A DNA stretch of 64,000 nucleotides, from the NCBI RefSeq assembly GCF_041146395.1, contig NC_090997.1:40155501-40219500 (forward strand). The letters run 5' to 3'. Made by a program: the position numbers and the translations under genes. How positions within the stretch are numbered: position 1 is the stretch's first letter; each line of letters starts with the position of its first letter. The notes under the pieces were generated by a model. That model ran no database searches. It was not told where the DNA came from and saw only the letters and a program-made list of their open reading frames with translations. Shown here piece by piece: positions 46,766 to 59,309 of the stretch. This stretch comes from Eulemur rufifrons (taxonomy: Eukaryota > Chordata > Mammalia > Primates > Lemuridae).

Positions 46766-48860
46766 ACTTCATGACTCAGACAATGGAAGATTGTAAATAT
46801 AGCACAAGATGATGGGATATGGTATCATCCAAATTATACATAACAGCCTTATAATGCAAAAAGACCTGAAAATTAGTCAAGAGACCCCTGAATACAGCCA
46901 GAATTAAAGAACCAGAAGTAAACAACAAATCATCAAATGGTCCCTTTAGGGTTTTGTTCCAAAAAATAAGAGCTTTTTATTCTTTGAGAGATACTAGGGA
47001 ACTTATTTTATCATCATTATTCTTCTTGACACCCAAATCACAGTGGAGAACATCCACTTCAGAGCAGGGATGATATACAACTAGAAGACACCTGACCAAG
47101 TATATCGGCTTTTTATGGCAGCAACTGTTCTGGTTAACTGTGGTATCCTGGAGACTAGTCTAGGAAACCATGGTGATTGGTTAGTTTCTGTGCCTTATCA
47201 TTTATTAGATAGTGTGTATGTCACTCCTGCTGGCAAAGCTACTAAAAAGCACAAAATTACAAAAATGCTCTATGAAGACATTTATTACATTAAGTAAGGC
47301 AAAAACAATAAAGAAAAAAAGGCTGATACCACTGAAGTTTTATTATTGAATTATAAGAATTTCCTAGACCTTGTTGATACAAATTTGTGGTAATAAAGAC
47401 TACAGGGGTAGGCTTTGACATGTGTGAAATATTTTAAACAAAAAGGAAAAAGATTTAAAATCTGCTCACATCATTTTTATGATTAGATTAAATAGTAATC
47501 CCATTTGAGTATACTCATGTAACACATAAAAGCTTTTCCATATCAACATTCAATGTTAGTGGGTTCTGAATATTTGTAAAACATAATAAACTACTTTGAC
47601 CCTAAGAAATCACACTTGCAAATGTACTACATACATAGAACATGTATGTGCCTAGAATGTATTTTTGTTTTATTACAAAGCTTGTTCTCTCTGTATACCA
47701 TTTATAAGTTCATTTTGACTTTCTATCCCTAAATATCTGGTTGATTATTCTACACAACAGATGGTTGATGAAACACTCATAAGGTCAAGAAATTTAAAAC
47801 CATAATTTAGTATTGCTAAACCATGTCCCAAGCTAATTAGGAATAAATGGGAGTCCTCTACCCTGACTTCTTTTTGTAATACTACATTACATGTCATAAT
47901 ATAATTATGTGGCATTAATGTGGTATTTAGAACAGTGAAAGATACCAATTGTAATGATAAATACTTGCAGATGTTGATGATAAAAAAAGCATCTTTGTAG
48001 CCCAATTGATATATTTTGAGCTGTGGTGATGTTATTTGTCACACAACTTGAAATTTCACCTTTTACCCTTTCATTTTTAGATCAATCAATGTTTTGCAAC
48101 CATTAAGTAAAAACACAAAATTTGTTGCTTCTAATACTCAATGGACTTTAGAGTAACATGTCATAAATATGCAGCCTATGAATCATTTCTTTATTCCAAT
48201 ACTCTGGTGACTTAAGGGACCTCCAGGCATCTGGTCTCCTATTCACTGTTTATTAGATGGATCATTGTTACTGCAGACTTATTTTTGAAGCTCAATATGT
48301 TGAGTTAAACTAAAATGAAAATGACTACTTCGTAATACTGTTGATAAATAAAGAGCTAATGATGATGAGTGCCAAGATTAAATAAGAGTCATCTCCCCAT
48401 CTGAATGAGAATTGTCAATACTTCCTGAAATTACTCAATGTTTAATTTTCCAGATGCAAAAGTGGAATATTTCAGTAAATCTGTGACAAATTTCACCTGC
48501 TAATCAATCTAACAAGATATTAGAGACAGATGATGTGATGGGGACAAATCCTGCTTAGAATAAAGCAGTATTTTTCCATTAGGCTTTACTTCTATTGAGC
48601 CCTTCTTTCAGATGGAAAATGTGTCGTTTTTAAAATGAAAGAACTCAGAACTACCTTGTTGGCAAGTTAGATAATGCATGTTTGTTGCCAACCTGAAATA
48701 TAACTCAATAACTCAGAATTTCTCTAAGTGATGTACTTCTCAAATTCTCAAACATCATCACACACTTCAAGATCCATGGTTCCATTCCAAGCAATGTTAA
48801 GGTAGAATATTAACTGGAAAGGGGAAGGATTCCTTTTCTCCTAGAAGAAATGAAACAAAC
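46766..48860. other. no recognised feature
   Basis: About 2.1 kb of AT-rich, unique-looking sequence. The short frames at 47115-47297 and 47745-48005 show no domains. Confidence 0.4.
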
Positions 48861-48875
48861 AAAAGATCAGAAAGT
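48861..48875. repeat. target-site duplication, left copy, of tRNA-half insertion
   Basis: 'aaaagatcagaaagt' is repeated perfectly at 48916-48930. It begins with AAAA, as L1-mediated target duplications usually do. Confidence 0.95.
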
Positions 48876-48917
48876 AAGTGTGTTGGTGGTATAGTGGTGA
48901 GCATAGCTGCCTTCCAA
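48876..48917 (+). pseudogene. retro-inserted 5' half of tRNA-Gly(TCC)
   Basis: From 48880 the sequence matches nucleotides 1 to about 38 of mammalian tRNA-Gly with anticodon TCC: acceptor 5' strand and D-arm (ttggtggtatagtggtgagc), then 'atagctgccttcc' with the TCC anticodon at about 48913-48915. By eye the only difference from the recalled tRNA is base 2 (T in place of C). It stops in the anticodon loop. The anticodon 3' strand, T-arm and acceptor 3' strand are absent, so it cannot be a working tRNA gene. The insert lies between two perfect 15-bp copies of 'aaaagatcagaaagt' and has no separate A-tail. Four extra bases (aagt, 48876-48879) precede the tRNA start. The pattern fits a tailless retropseudogene made by the L1 machinery from a tRNA half. 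Confidence 0.88.
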
Positions 48918-48930
48918 AAGATCAGAAAGT
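48916..48930. repeat. target-site duplication, right copy, of tRNA-half insertion
   Basis: Perfect partner of 48861-48875. Its first two A's can equally be read as the last tRNA bases. Confidence 0.95.
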
Positions 48931-50189
48931 GTAAAGTACTTTTGAAAAATGGATCCCAATTCAATGTGCCCAAAAAGTAGGGTTCATGGTTGGAAATAAA
49001 AATGGGAAAGCAGTTTTTATAGCAATAGTAAAAGCCTTGCATGTGAGGTTAAGTAATTTCAAGGTTGTTTTCTGAGAAATGTGTAGTCATTAAAGGTTTT
49101 CAAATAGAGTGAGGGAGCAACTCTGAGCACAATAACACTCTTTTAGATCAGATTGGCTGGTATGTACATGAAAGATCAAAGGAAGAACCTTGTATGTTAC
49201 ATCTGGCAAATTTTTTGTGAACATAGAAAGTACTGAATAAAGATGCAGCAAGAGCATTATCCCCAAATGAGATAATATGGTTCATTTTAATTCAATCTTT
49301 TACATTTACAATCACTAGGCACAAGGAGGCCTTGGAAAAATGATGAAATAAAAAGGGTATACCATTACTAAAAAATATTTTTATTTTCCACTTAGTATCA
49401 ATGCAAGATTAATTCTAATATGGAACACAACTGTATCTTTTCAGATTTGTGACTCTAACAATAGAACTTATTTGATCAGATCCTAAGGCAACCTGATGTA
49501 ACCAATGATATACAGAGACATTTCTAAATACGTTCTCTTCTTAATTTTCCCACATAGGAAATTGTCATTTTGTTAGGGATAGAAGAAAGAAAAAAATACT
49601 ATGCACACTTGACATTTGAGAGTTGATAAATGGTTCACATCTGAAAAATAAAAAAAAAAAATGAACTTCACTTTAGTACAATCTTGCATCCAAATACATT
49701 TTTTATTCAAAGAACGTTAAAATATTCCTAAAGAATAGTGAAAATGTCGAATATTTCTAATACGTATGAAGTTAAGCTTTAGGGGTAGGTAATATTCCTG
49801 TGACTTCTGAGTGGTCAACTGAGAAGAAACCCTAAAAGGAAAATATCCTGTTACGTCTACAGCAAATATGGTGATATTGGTTTTATTTCAAATAAACCAA
49901 GTCTCCTAGAGAAATAAATTCTTCTCAGGGGATAGCATCTTTTAGGAGGCAGTATGATTTGGAGTCCCAAGACTCAAAAACAATATTGCCACCTTCATTA
50001 ACAAAAGTTTCCTTCTTGGTAAAATGACAGTTGATATCTACCTTCCCAATAATGTGTTGAGAGGATCAATGCATTATATAAAATAAAAGTGATATTTCAA
50101 TTGTCATATTCTTTGGATGTAAGTTAACACTATTCTATAAAAATATTTTTAAAGGAAATAAAATTATTATTAATACTAGTATGAGATAT
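48931..50189. other. no recognised feature
   Basis: AT-rich, with no gene or repeat recognised. Confidence 0.4.
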
Positions 50190-50455
50190 AAAACACATCA
50201 ACATAAGAGCTATTATGTATTGAATTCCCATCTTATACCAATATCAGCCAAGAAAATATATATTATTGTTTGTGATTTTCAAAGTAATCCTCTAAGTTTG
50301 GCCTCATTATCCCCATTCATTTTACAAATGAAGACTAAGAGATTCATAGAGTACAAATCGCTTGTCCATCTGCACTAGTAACTACTACTGAGTAACTACT
50401 CAGGAGCAGGGCCCGGCTTCCATATCATGTCATTGTGTCCTTCTGCTGGGTGTAG
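50190..50455 (-). mobile_element. MIR SINE, antisense
   Basis: 'gctattatgtattgaattcc', 'cctcattatccccattcatt', 'ttacaaatgaagactaagag' and 'gagcagggcccggcttccat' follow the reverse complement of MIR through its core. Confidence 0.65.
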
Positions 50456-50784
50456 CAGTGGTCTCTTTGTCTATGTGGTCTGTGAAAAAAGAATGCTATT
50501 GTTTTCATTTTTAATTTAGAAGAAATATGAAGAACATAATTATGTACATTTTTAGGACATGGTTTGTCAAATCCATGACCGACTTAAATCCAGTGGGGAG
50601 TGTTAAAACATTAGTTTTCAGATACTCAAGTTCCTGCCAGGTTGGGATGATGAATTTCCTTAAAAAAATGGAGCTTATTAGGATTGTCTTGTTCTCCTGG
50701 TCTAGGCGCTATACACAACATGTAGCTATACAAGACTTGGGAATTTAGTTATTAGTTGTGTTAACACTAAATTCAGTGTCAGTG
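50456..50784. other. no recognised feature
   Basis: No gene or repeat was recognised. Confidence 0.4.
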
Positions 50785-51275
50785 AATTGTGTATCACACC
50801 AGTCCAAACCAGGATTACTCCTCTCCTTAAAAACCTTCCTCCCATTGCTTAAACATGTACCCTGTTCATCATGGTACTCAGCGATTTTCACATTTTGACT
50901 CTAATTGTCTTTATAGTCTCATTATTCTCCATATATCATGAGCCACCCTAAGTGAACACCACTTCTCTCCCAATACAGGAACATATTATACCTTTTCATT
51001 GTATTTTCTTTCCATTTGCTAGTTTCTCTGCTAAAAGATATATTTTTCTTTATCCTCCACTTTAAAATAGTTCTCATTTTTCAAAGTCAAAGTCAAAGTC
51101 AAAAGCTAGCTCTGTCCTCTCTGATTAATGCATATTATTTGTGCCTCTCTATCATTCTGCTTTTTAAAAATAGTTAGTAATTTGCAAATTCTAGTTTTCT
51201 TTCCTCAATGCCTAGTATAGTAAATCACAACTTTCAGCCTGCAGTAACGTTTGTTGTACACAATTAAATATTTCC
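50785..51275 (+). mobile_element. LINE-2 (L2) 3' end, sense
   Basis: 'ggattactcctctccttaaa', 'aaccttcctcccattgctta', 'gagccaccctaagtgaacac', 'tttcctcaatgcctagtata' and 'cagtaacgtttgttgtacac' follow the L2 3' end in order. A short TCAAAG repeat lies at about 51080-51103. Confidence 0.75.
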
Positions 51276-52199
51276 AGAACACAGTAATGATCCCACTCTT
51301 GTCAGATCAGGCCATATCCATGTATGGCTTGAGGTAGCATAGTTTAATACAAAAGTTGACATGCGGATCTTTTCCAGAAGGAGGTAACCCAGAGGATCCA
51401 GGGACTCAGAAAAGTATGATTTGAAACGTGTTGAAAGTTGTTGGGATGGAAAAAAATGCAGAGGCAGAATGACTTGTGTTGTTCCATTTAATTTCCAGAG
51501 TGTTGAGAAATAAACTCTGAATTACAATTACAAGGAGGCAAAGACAAAAAAGGATATTCTAAAATAAATAGTGTCCAAGAATGACAAGCAGTACAGAGTT
51601 CTACAGCCACAGGTAGCTCTAGTGCATGTTGAAATGTTATAGAAAGAATGTCTATTTTTAGCAGAAATTTTTGAGAGAGTGGGAGAGAGGTGAATAATGC
51701 ACATTTTTCAAATACTTTTTAGGAAAATATTGCACCTTACATGGCAAAATTTTAAAATCATTCTTTCCTCAAATGCTAAAGCTATTGTCCAGTTTCAAGC
51801 ATTATCAGCACCAATATCTGAACCCTTAGAAGTCTGACTTCACTCTGCCTTCATAGTCTCCAAGTTTACTTTAAATGCTTTCTATGATTCATTGACTATA
51901 TCATAAATTGTTATTTTTTTCAATTTGTACCAGCTCATAAAATTTACTTATTTACTCATGATCACAAATTTAAATAAAATATTCATTGATTTCAGGCTGG
52001 ACACAAGGCACCTTAGATACACAGCAAGGGAGACAAGGTAGGAAAAAAATTTCTTCTGCCCTCCTCACAAGAATAAATACAATTTCATGAGTTGAATAAC
52101 AAATAGTGATAGATCTTTTAGATTCTTGCTTTTTAAGTTTTATAGGCTTCACTAAAATGGCTGACAAATGAAAGTGAATTTAGGTAGTAAATTCAGGAC
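51276..52199. other. no recognised feature
   Basis: No gene or repeat was recognised. Confidence 0.4.
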
Positions 52200-52285
52200 A
52201 GTCCACAAAACACTTCACTTAATATCATTTTATATGACTTGAATCACACATTCTATCAGTCAGAGTTCCAAGCAGAAATCAAAGT
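52200..52285 (+). repeat. diverged repeat segment, copy 1
   Basis: 'ccacaaaacacttcacttaa', 'ttgaatcacacattctatca' and 'gtcagagttccaagcagaaa' match 54655-54738 in the same order with many substitutions. It is probably the left edge of a shared old repeat. Confidence 0.6.
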
Positions 52286-54654
52286 TTCAATCAAGACTTA
52301 AGATTACAACATATTATATTAATATGTGTGATTATGAATATATGTTAACATTTCTGCATATGTTTATTTTAATTAGTGTGGTCAAGCTCTTGTAATCCTG
52401 TTCCCAAACTTTTTAGAAAAGAGCTATTATATTATTCAACAAAATGCAATTACATGTAGTCTCTAAGTGTTTGATCTCCAAATGTATTTAAAGAGATTTA
52501 ATGAGATTTATAAAGCTTATAAAATTGAGCTTGACAAACGTATGATTTTAATATTTTTTGGTATTTAATGTTGGTAATTTTAATTTAAGCTATGATGATT
52601 GTTGATCATTGATATTTTCATGGGCCTAAATACAATCTTGGTAGAAATAGAGAAAAGTGTACCATAGTAAGTTCTTAAAAATGACACCTGCCCTTATAAT
52701 ATGCTTCCATTATATAAAACTGAGAATATTTATAAATATACCTAAATTATTATATCACATACCTTTTAAAATTTCCCTATTAAAATTATTTTTGGTAGCA
52801 TATATAAAATATTTAACACCACTAAGTTAATAGTTTTTGATGTAGAATGTAAAGATGCTAATTTAATCTGTTTATACACTTGATATACATAAACCACATT
52901 AATAATTATTAAAGACTAATCACTTATATACCATGAAACTTAATTTTTAAAAATGAATTAAAATATATCATATGCAGAATTTTAGGTACATAACATAACT
53001 TTTTCACACCTGGTCCCCATTTGCTTTGTCAAAATGAGGTAATTAAATTCAATGATTTTAAAACTGCCTTTTGAGAAATAATTAGACTAATATTTATTGA
53101 ACTTTCATATCACATCAAACCTTTTACTAAGTAATTTAACACACATGAGTTGATTTGTAATTAATATTTAAGAAAAATTAATTATAGTAAAAAATGAGTT
53201 GGCTGTAACTGTGCCTATGATAAGTCAGAGCCAGACCACTCCCCACTGTTCTTGAACCCCTCGCAGAAATTGTTGCCATTTGTATCTTCCTGCACTAGTT
53301 TGGAAATCCCTAGACAAATCTAAGGAGGTAGAGGAAGCATGAGGGAAGAAAATGAAATAAGTTCTTGTAGGGATAGGAGTGCAGGTTTTTCAGATATTAA
53401 GAATAATAGGGTACTTTTTTTCTTGTACTTTTTCCTCTACACATTTCCTCTAAATAGTTCACATTAGAATAAATAAGGATTTTTTTCAACAGTCTTTCCT
53501 CTTTCCTCCCCTTTATCACAACTTTGTCATCACACACTCACTTTTTAAAATTATTTTGCTTTATTTACAATTTGAAGAAGAAGGAATACTTTGGATAAGA
53601 ATCACCGTTATAACTTTGATGCTTAACTAAATCTAAATGAAAACTACATCTTGAGTGCCTTATTAATTATCTGAAGTTAGAATATTTTGGACAAGTGCTA
53701 ATCACAGTTCTAATACCATGAAATCTGTGTGTGTAAGCATACCCAATCTGTTAAATCAGAAACAGAAGCATCTGACTGTATCCTATGATTATTCTAACAT
53801 AGTCAAAAGAAATGCTTTACTAAGGAGATTTATAAAGAAAAAATAGTGTGTATTCAAGGAGTCACCATCTATTTAGATCAGTGGTGGTTGGTAGTCATTT
53901 TAAGCTTAAAATAACAACAATTTAAACCTAATCTTTCTGTCCACCCACAACCCAAAAGCCATAGTGAAATTAATCATTTATGTAATTTCTGGGCTGCCAC
54001 ACTATGCTATGTGCATTCAAAATCAGATTATATTAGAGCTCATGTACTAAGAACCTTAGGTGACTGAAAATAATTGCTCTATTTACAAGGTGGAATACAG
54101 TTTAGGTTTTCCATTCTTGATGCATTAAGGCTGTACCAACCTGCTATAATTTAAAGCCATTACAGAAATCTTCATAGCATGAGATAACTCTTTTTGCATC
54201 TTTGAGAGCCTTGGGATAAAGCAGATTATGTCCAAGAACTTTCCCACAATGACATAGTTATTCACATAATATAATATGTAGTGCAGAAAATATGTTCCAT
54301 TGTTAGTGAGTACTTATTAAGTAACTAAAATGGTCAATTTTGGTATATATTAGACGTGACAGTTGAGTAGAATCATCAAACTTAATAAAAAGACATAAAA
54401 TAAACCTAATCTGGTGGTAGTCCACTGTGCATCATAAGAGCTTTTGCTTTTAATGAAAAAGAACTTTATTATTACACAAAGCATATTATCAGATTTCATA
54501 ATAACAGTTTACTAAATTTCTTGAAAAGCCTTTTTAGTAATGACTAGTTGAAATTCTCTCGGAAGCTACCAACTTCACATTTTCCATCCCAATGCGTATG
54601 CTCTGAAAGTTTTTATCAATCTTATAATGGAAGGAAACCTCCACTCTAAGTAAC
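52286..54654. other. no recognised feature
   Basis: About 2.4 kb of AT-rich, unique-looking sequence. No gene or repeat was recognised. Confidence 0.4.
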
Positions 54655-55135
54655 GGTAAACCACAAAATAATTCAGTTAATGGTATTTTATCTGATTTGA
54701 ATCACATATTATATCAGTTAGGGCTCCAACAAGAAACAGATGGCACAGCCAACATAAAATAATCTGAAGAATACTCCCAAAGGATACATTTACAAATATG
54801 TGAAGTTTGTAAAACGTGTAGTAACCCAGTGCAATGACATCTAGGCTCTTACCACTCTTTGGCCAAAGGGGTAAGCAAGAGTGGGGCTGCTGGGACCTTA
54901 AAGAAGATAGTCATTAAACTGAGCAGCCTTAGGAGATGCAGTGGCCTTCAGCAGTGGAACACATTCAGCTCCATGAGAGTGCTTCGGCAAGATGCTAAAG
55001 GCACTAATACCCAGACCTCATTTTCTTCTTCCTTCAATACGCTACTGGCCTTCCTGAACCCAACAGAAGCCAGGGAGCCTGGGAGGCATTTTGATACGAT
55101 CCACAAAAGTTAGCCTTCTAGGGTAGAGAACCACA
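54655..55135 (+). mobile_element. unnamed LTR-like or other old repeat, sense
   Basis: 'tcagttagggctccaacaag' then 'aaacagatggcaca' begins a recurrent mammalian repeat that I recognise by text but cannot name. It continues through 'ggtaagcaagagtggggctg', 'cagaagccagggagcctggg' and 'gggtagagaaccacaggg'. The plus frame at 54859-55113 lies wholly inside it and has no domain, so it is not called as a gene. Confidence 0.45.
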
Positions 55136-55689
55136 GGGAAGTGAGTAGTGAGAGCATTTGGAAGGACATATGCAACAAGAAGAATATTATCTAAAAAAGA
55201 CTTTTATTATTTTTTAGAATTAAAAAATGAAACATATTACCTATATAAAATTTGGAAAATAAGTAAAATACAACATTAGTTAAAACTATCCTATGTTATT
55301 AATAGCAGTTATTACTCTTCCTGCTGAAAATAGGAAAACAATGGCAAAAACAGTAACAAAAAAAACAAAACAAAGAAATGCCTCAAGTACAATTTAAAAA
55401 TATTAGAGATTTATTGACCTATGTCAATTTTATCTGAATTAATACTAGAGCTTCTAGAAAATTTCTCCTTTAGGCTTAAATTGAGTCCTCTGCATACACT
55501 CTCCTTTATGGTCAGGGAAGAGTCACATGAAGATTAGTTTAGCATGAGATTATCAGAAGCAGTAATTCTGACAGAGAAATGGCATTATCATCCCTCAAAC
55601 TGATGGCTAAGTAGACATCACCTCTAAGGACATGGTGGATTCATAGTAACCAGTAGAATTAATACTGGGAAGATAGACCCAATGTCTAG
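55136..55689. other. no recognised feature
   Basis: No gene or repeat was recognised. Confidence 0.4.
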
Positions 55690-55805
55690 TATTTTCCCTT
55701 TACTCTCTACAACCCCTTTATAGATAAGGAAACTGAGGCTTCAACAGGTCAAGAGCATTTTCAGATGGCATTTACCTATTAAATAATAGGGCTGGAATTA
55801 CATGT
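55690..55805 (-). mobile_element. MIR SINE fragment, antisense
   Basis: 'acaacccctttatagataag' then 'gaaactgaggcttcaacagg', and 'aataatagggctggaattac' are the reverse complement of the MIR core. Confidence 0.8.
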
Positions 55806-58800
55806 TCAATTTTATATTTAAATCCTATATTTTCCAAATTTTATAAGTTACCGTAAAAAGTAATGATCTGGAATATAAAATTTTCCACAGATTTCTGAGT
55901 AAGGGCTTAAAAAATATGAGCACAGATTTTAAAGCATAGATAGAGATGATCATTCAAATAAACTCACTTTAAACAAGTACTTTTTAAAATTATAACCATG
56001 AATTAATCAGTTTTGTAATAAATAAGAACTGAAGTTCGCTAATACACTATTGGAAACAAAATTTGGAACAACCAGAATAACTCAAAACAAGAACTACTAC
56101 CATTACTCAATAAGTATAATGTATAAAAATATTTCACCATTCTAAATATAAAATTAGGAATATCTATGAATTTAAAAATAATAACCAAATTAAAAAATAT
56201 AGAGAAAGGAAGGAAAGAAATAATTATTCAGTAACTTCTATTTCTATGGGTAAAATACTAAGTGTTTAATATGTACTAAAATTTGCATGTATATGTTTTA
56301 TCTGAATTATTCAATTTAAAAATTTTGGACATTTGTGGCATATGTACCTGCAAAGTCCAGAATTGAGGCAGTCTTTAGGATTGATTTGATTCTGTGAATT
56401 GTTCAGATCAAACATACACATGCAAATTTTAGTATATATTTATATAAAATTGATCTGATTAAACACCTAGTTTATCATTATGCTACATTTTCATATATTT
56501 TTATTTGTGCTTTTGAATTTTTGTATGTGATAGATAGTTTAATGTTTAATAAAATTTATAAAAATACTTAACTCTAAAGATGTTTAAATGTTTTTTTCTG
56601 TTTATATCCTGCTGCTATTAGACCAATTTATACATCTGGGCACTCTTACTTATTATTATCTCCTTTAAGCCTTCTGAACTAGATACATATCAAGCCCTAA
56701 GTGGAAAAAAACGAGTTTTATTCTTCAACAAATCTGTTTCTTCTGCAACAAACAATAAGAAACTTGTCAGTTCTCACAGGTTCAGAGAGACAGTTTCCCA
56801 CTGAGACAGTTTTTACTCTTTGTCATACACTACGCATCTCTAAATAAAGTTAAAGAGCCATCACATAGTTATCAACATCACATTCACATAGATGACGTGT
56901 TTGGTTCCATATCATGCTCCCTGAGAGTGTTTGATAAGGATTTAGAACCTATTTCTAAGGCCCAGACATTGAACTCAATATTGAACTTACTCCAGAAACA
57001 GAATAAATAGAACGGTTAGAGACGGGGGTCACAGTTTATTGATATCATGTTAGATCTCCCAATATGTGTCAGCCAGGCCTTTTTGTGGTTTTGTTTTTTA
57101 GATTTTTTTTTTTTTTAATGAAATGGTCAAAATTTTTATAATATAGCAGAAAACAATTGCTGCCCTTTCAGCAATTGAAATAAACAGTATTTAGATTTAG
57201 AAGTTGTAATAGTGTGTGATCTAATATAAGGAAGAAGCATGTTGTCATGCTTCCCTGAAATGTTAGTTATTATGGTCAAATTGTAGTGACAAAACACCTA
57301 TTTCCACTTACCGGTATTGCATTTCTAAGAGGTTTCCTTATAACTATCAGAGGAGTATTTTAACTGTGTGTTGATACAATGACATTAAATTTGGTATTTT
57401 ATATATAGCCTGACACAACCAAGGAATCCGTGCTATATCTAGACATATGATTTAAACTTCAGATTACTAATGCATTCATATTTACTAAGCGTGAAATATA
57501 TACACTACCTCTTTGATAATTCCCTTCTGAGTAGGCAGAAGATAGTATACATGTTAATAAATTATACAAGATCACACACGCTGGATATATCTCCTGGTTT
57601 ATGGGATGGAAGTCTTATTGGGCTATTGGGTTTCCCTGTCACCTGCTCCTTACTTAGACCAGCAGTGCAGATTCTGTGAAGAATCAATGTACTCAGTGAA
57701 TTAGGAACAATGGAAAGTATTGGTAGAGTCAATAACAAGCTGAAGTTTCTCTTAAAGCCTTTGACTTAGTTGGCTATGGTTCCCCTGTGAAGTTAACCTC
57801 TGTGTTACCTTCAGAGGATGCCCAAATTGACTTCCCTTGGCCACATTTCTGCCAAGGAGAGAGTGATCCCTGCACAGTTTTGCTGTACAGACAGCTATGG
57901 GAAAAACATAAAAGGCATTAATTGGGCATATAAATATGGTCTGTCTCTGAGAGTCCTATTGACAGATGGAAAGTAGCTCCCTGGGGCTGGAAAGTGCCAG
58001 ACACACTTTGTCCTCAGGTTCGCCTCATGGCTCCCACTGCCTTATCAGAGACATACTGTTCTTTCTTTTATTCAGCTTATCTTTTAGCAGTATAACCTTT
58101 TTATTAAAACAGGAAATCAAAATATCTCATGACTTAAACTCGGAGGCTTGTTTAATCTGTTAAACTGTTTTTATTTATTTGCATAATTAAATATTTGTTG
58201 AGCAACTACTGTCCCATGTTGGCAAAATGTTGAATTTTTAAATTAATGAATGAACTTCATGAAGAAAGAATCAGAAAATTAATTATAACTCACCCTAGAA
58301 GATAGAATTTAAAAAAAAATTGACAGGGAAAATATAGGAGATAATGAAAATTGCACAAAGCAATATACTGTTTATTTAAGGTATTTAATAATAATTTAGA
58401 TAATAATGATCTCAGCAGACACATAGTAAGTTATTTTAATTCTTGGGCTTCTCTTAATTTGCCACTGCTCAAGACTGTTTCTTCAAAGCTCATCAACATA
58501 CTATATACGTACACATTTTCCTTTCCATCTGCCTTCAGAACAGATTAAAATGCACAGGTTTATTAATTACAATTTAGGTAGACTCCATCTTTAAGCTATA
58601 AAGAGACTTATGATATGCTCAAAAGTAAGCTGTCCCTCAATGATTTTCAGGATGGATTATTGCTAGGAATGTTTCTTATAAACATATTAATATAAATCCT
58701 TTTTGAGCATGTGAATTTATGTTAAAGTATATCTCTTAGGGTCAGTTTTCTAACTAAGGTTGTTTTCCAAAACTATATGCCTGAGTTACGTTTTGCTTTA

Positions 58801-59309
58801 AATCTTGAGATATGTCTTATTTTTTCACCAGTTGATTATAATTATCATTTAATAATTTATTTTAATAAATAAACAACTATAAAAGGATAAACAATCTAAC
58901 CATAAGAAAATCAACCTACCATTTTAATGTGTTTTGTGTATTTGATGACTGTGCTTTATTTTACAAATTTAAAATTGGTAAAATCATAGCAAATACATTT
59001 AACGTAAATCTGAAAGAAACTAATCTGCATTTTAACTTGTTTTTGCTTGAAAATTAAACACAATAAGAAGAATTTTCAATGACTTTTTGAAAATATCTTG
59101 AAACAAAAGTCACATCCTGGATTGTTTACATAATACTTTGGACATTCTCTTCAACAGATACAGAGATTTTAAGAATTGAAATGTATTTGATTATCATGCT
59201 CATTCATTATTCTTGTCTTTTTATATTGATAGTTTAATAAAACCTACTATTTTCTAGGATATGTTACCATTTGATATGAATTGGAGTTCATGGTATGTTC
59301 CGATATTTT
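55806..59309. other. no recognised gene; weak L2/MIR trace
   Basis: About 3.5 kb of AT-rich sequence. 'aaatatttgttgagcaacta' and 'ctgtcccatgttggcaaaat' near 58186-58228 may be a small antisense L2 or MIR 3' end. A perfect 9-bp inverted repeat (caattgctg...cagcaattg) lies at about 57155-57180. A T run is near 57103-57116. Nothing else was recognised. Confidence 0.35.

Noticed and set aside
48880..48917. Possible functional tRNA-Gly gene
   Set aside because: The 3' half (anticodon 3' strand, T-arm, acceptor 3' strand) is missing, so no cloverleaf can form.
54859..55113. 84-codon plus-strand frame starting MAKGVSKSG
   Set aside because: It lies within a sequence that looks like an old interspersed repeat and has no recognised domain.
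57155..57180. Perfect 9-bp inverted repeat
   Set aside because: Short enough to be expected by chance in a window of this size.
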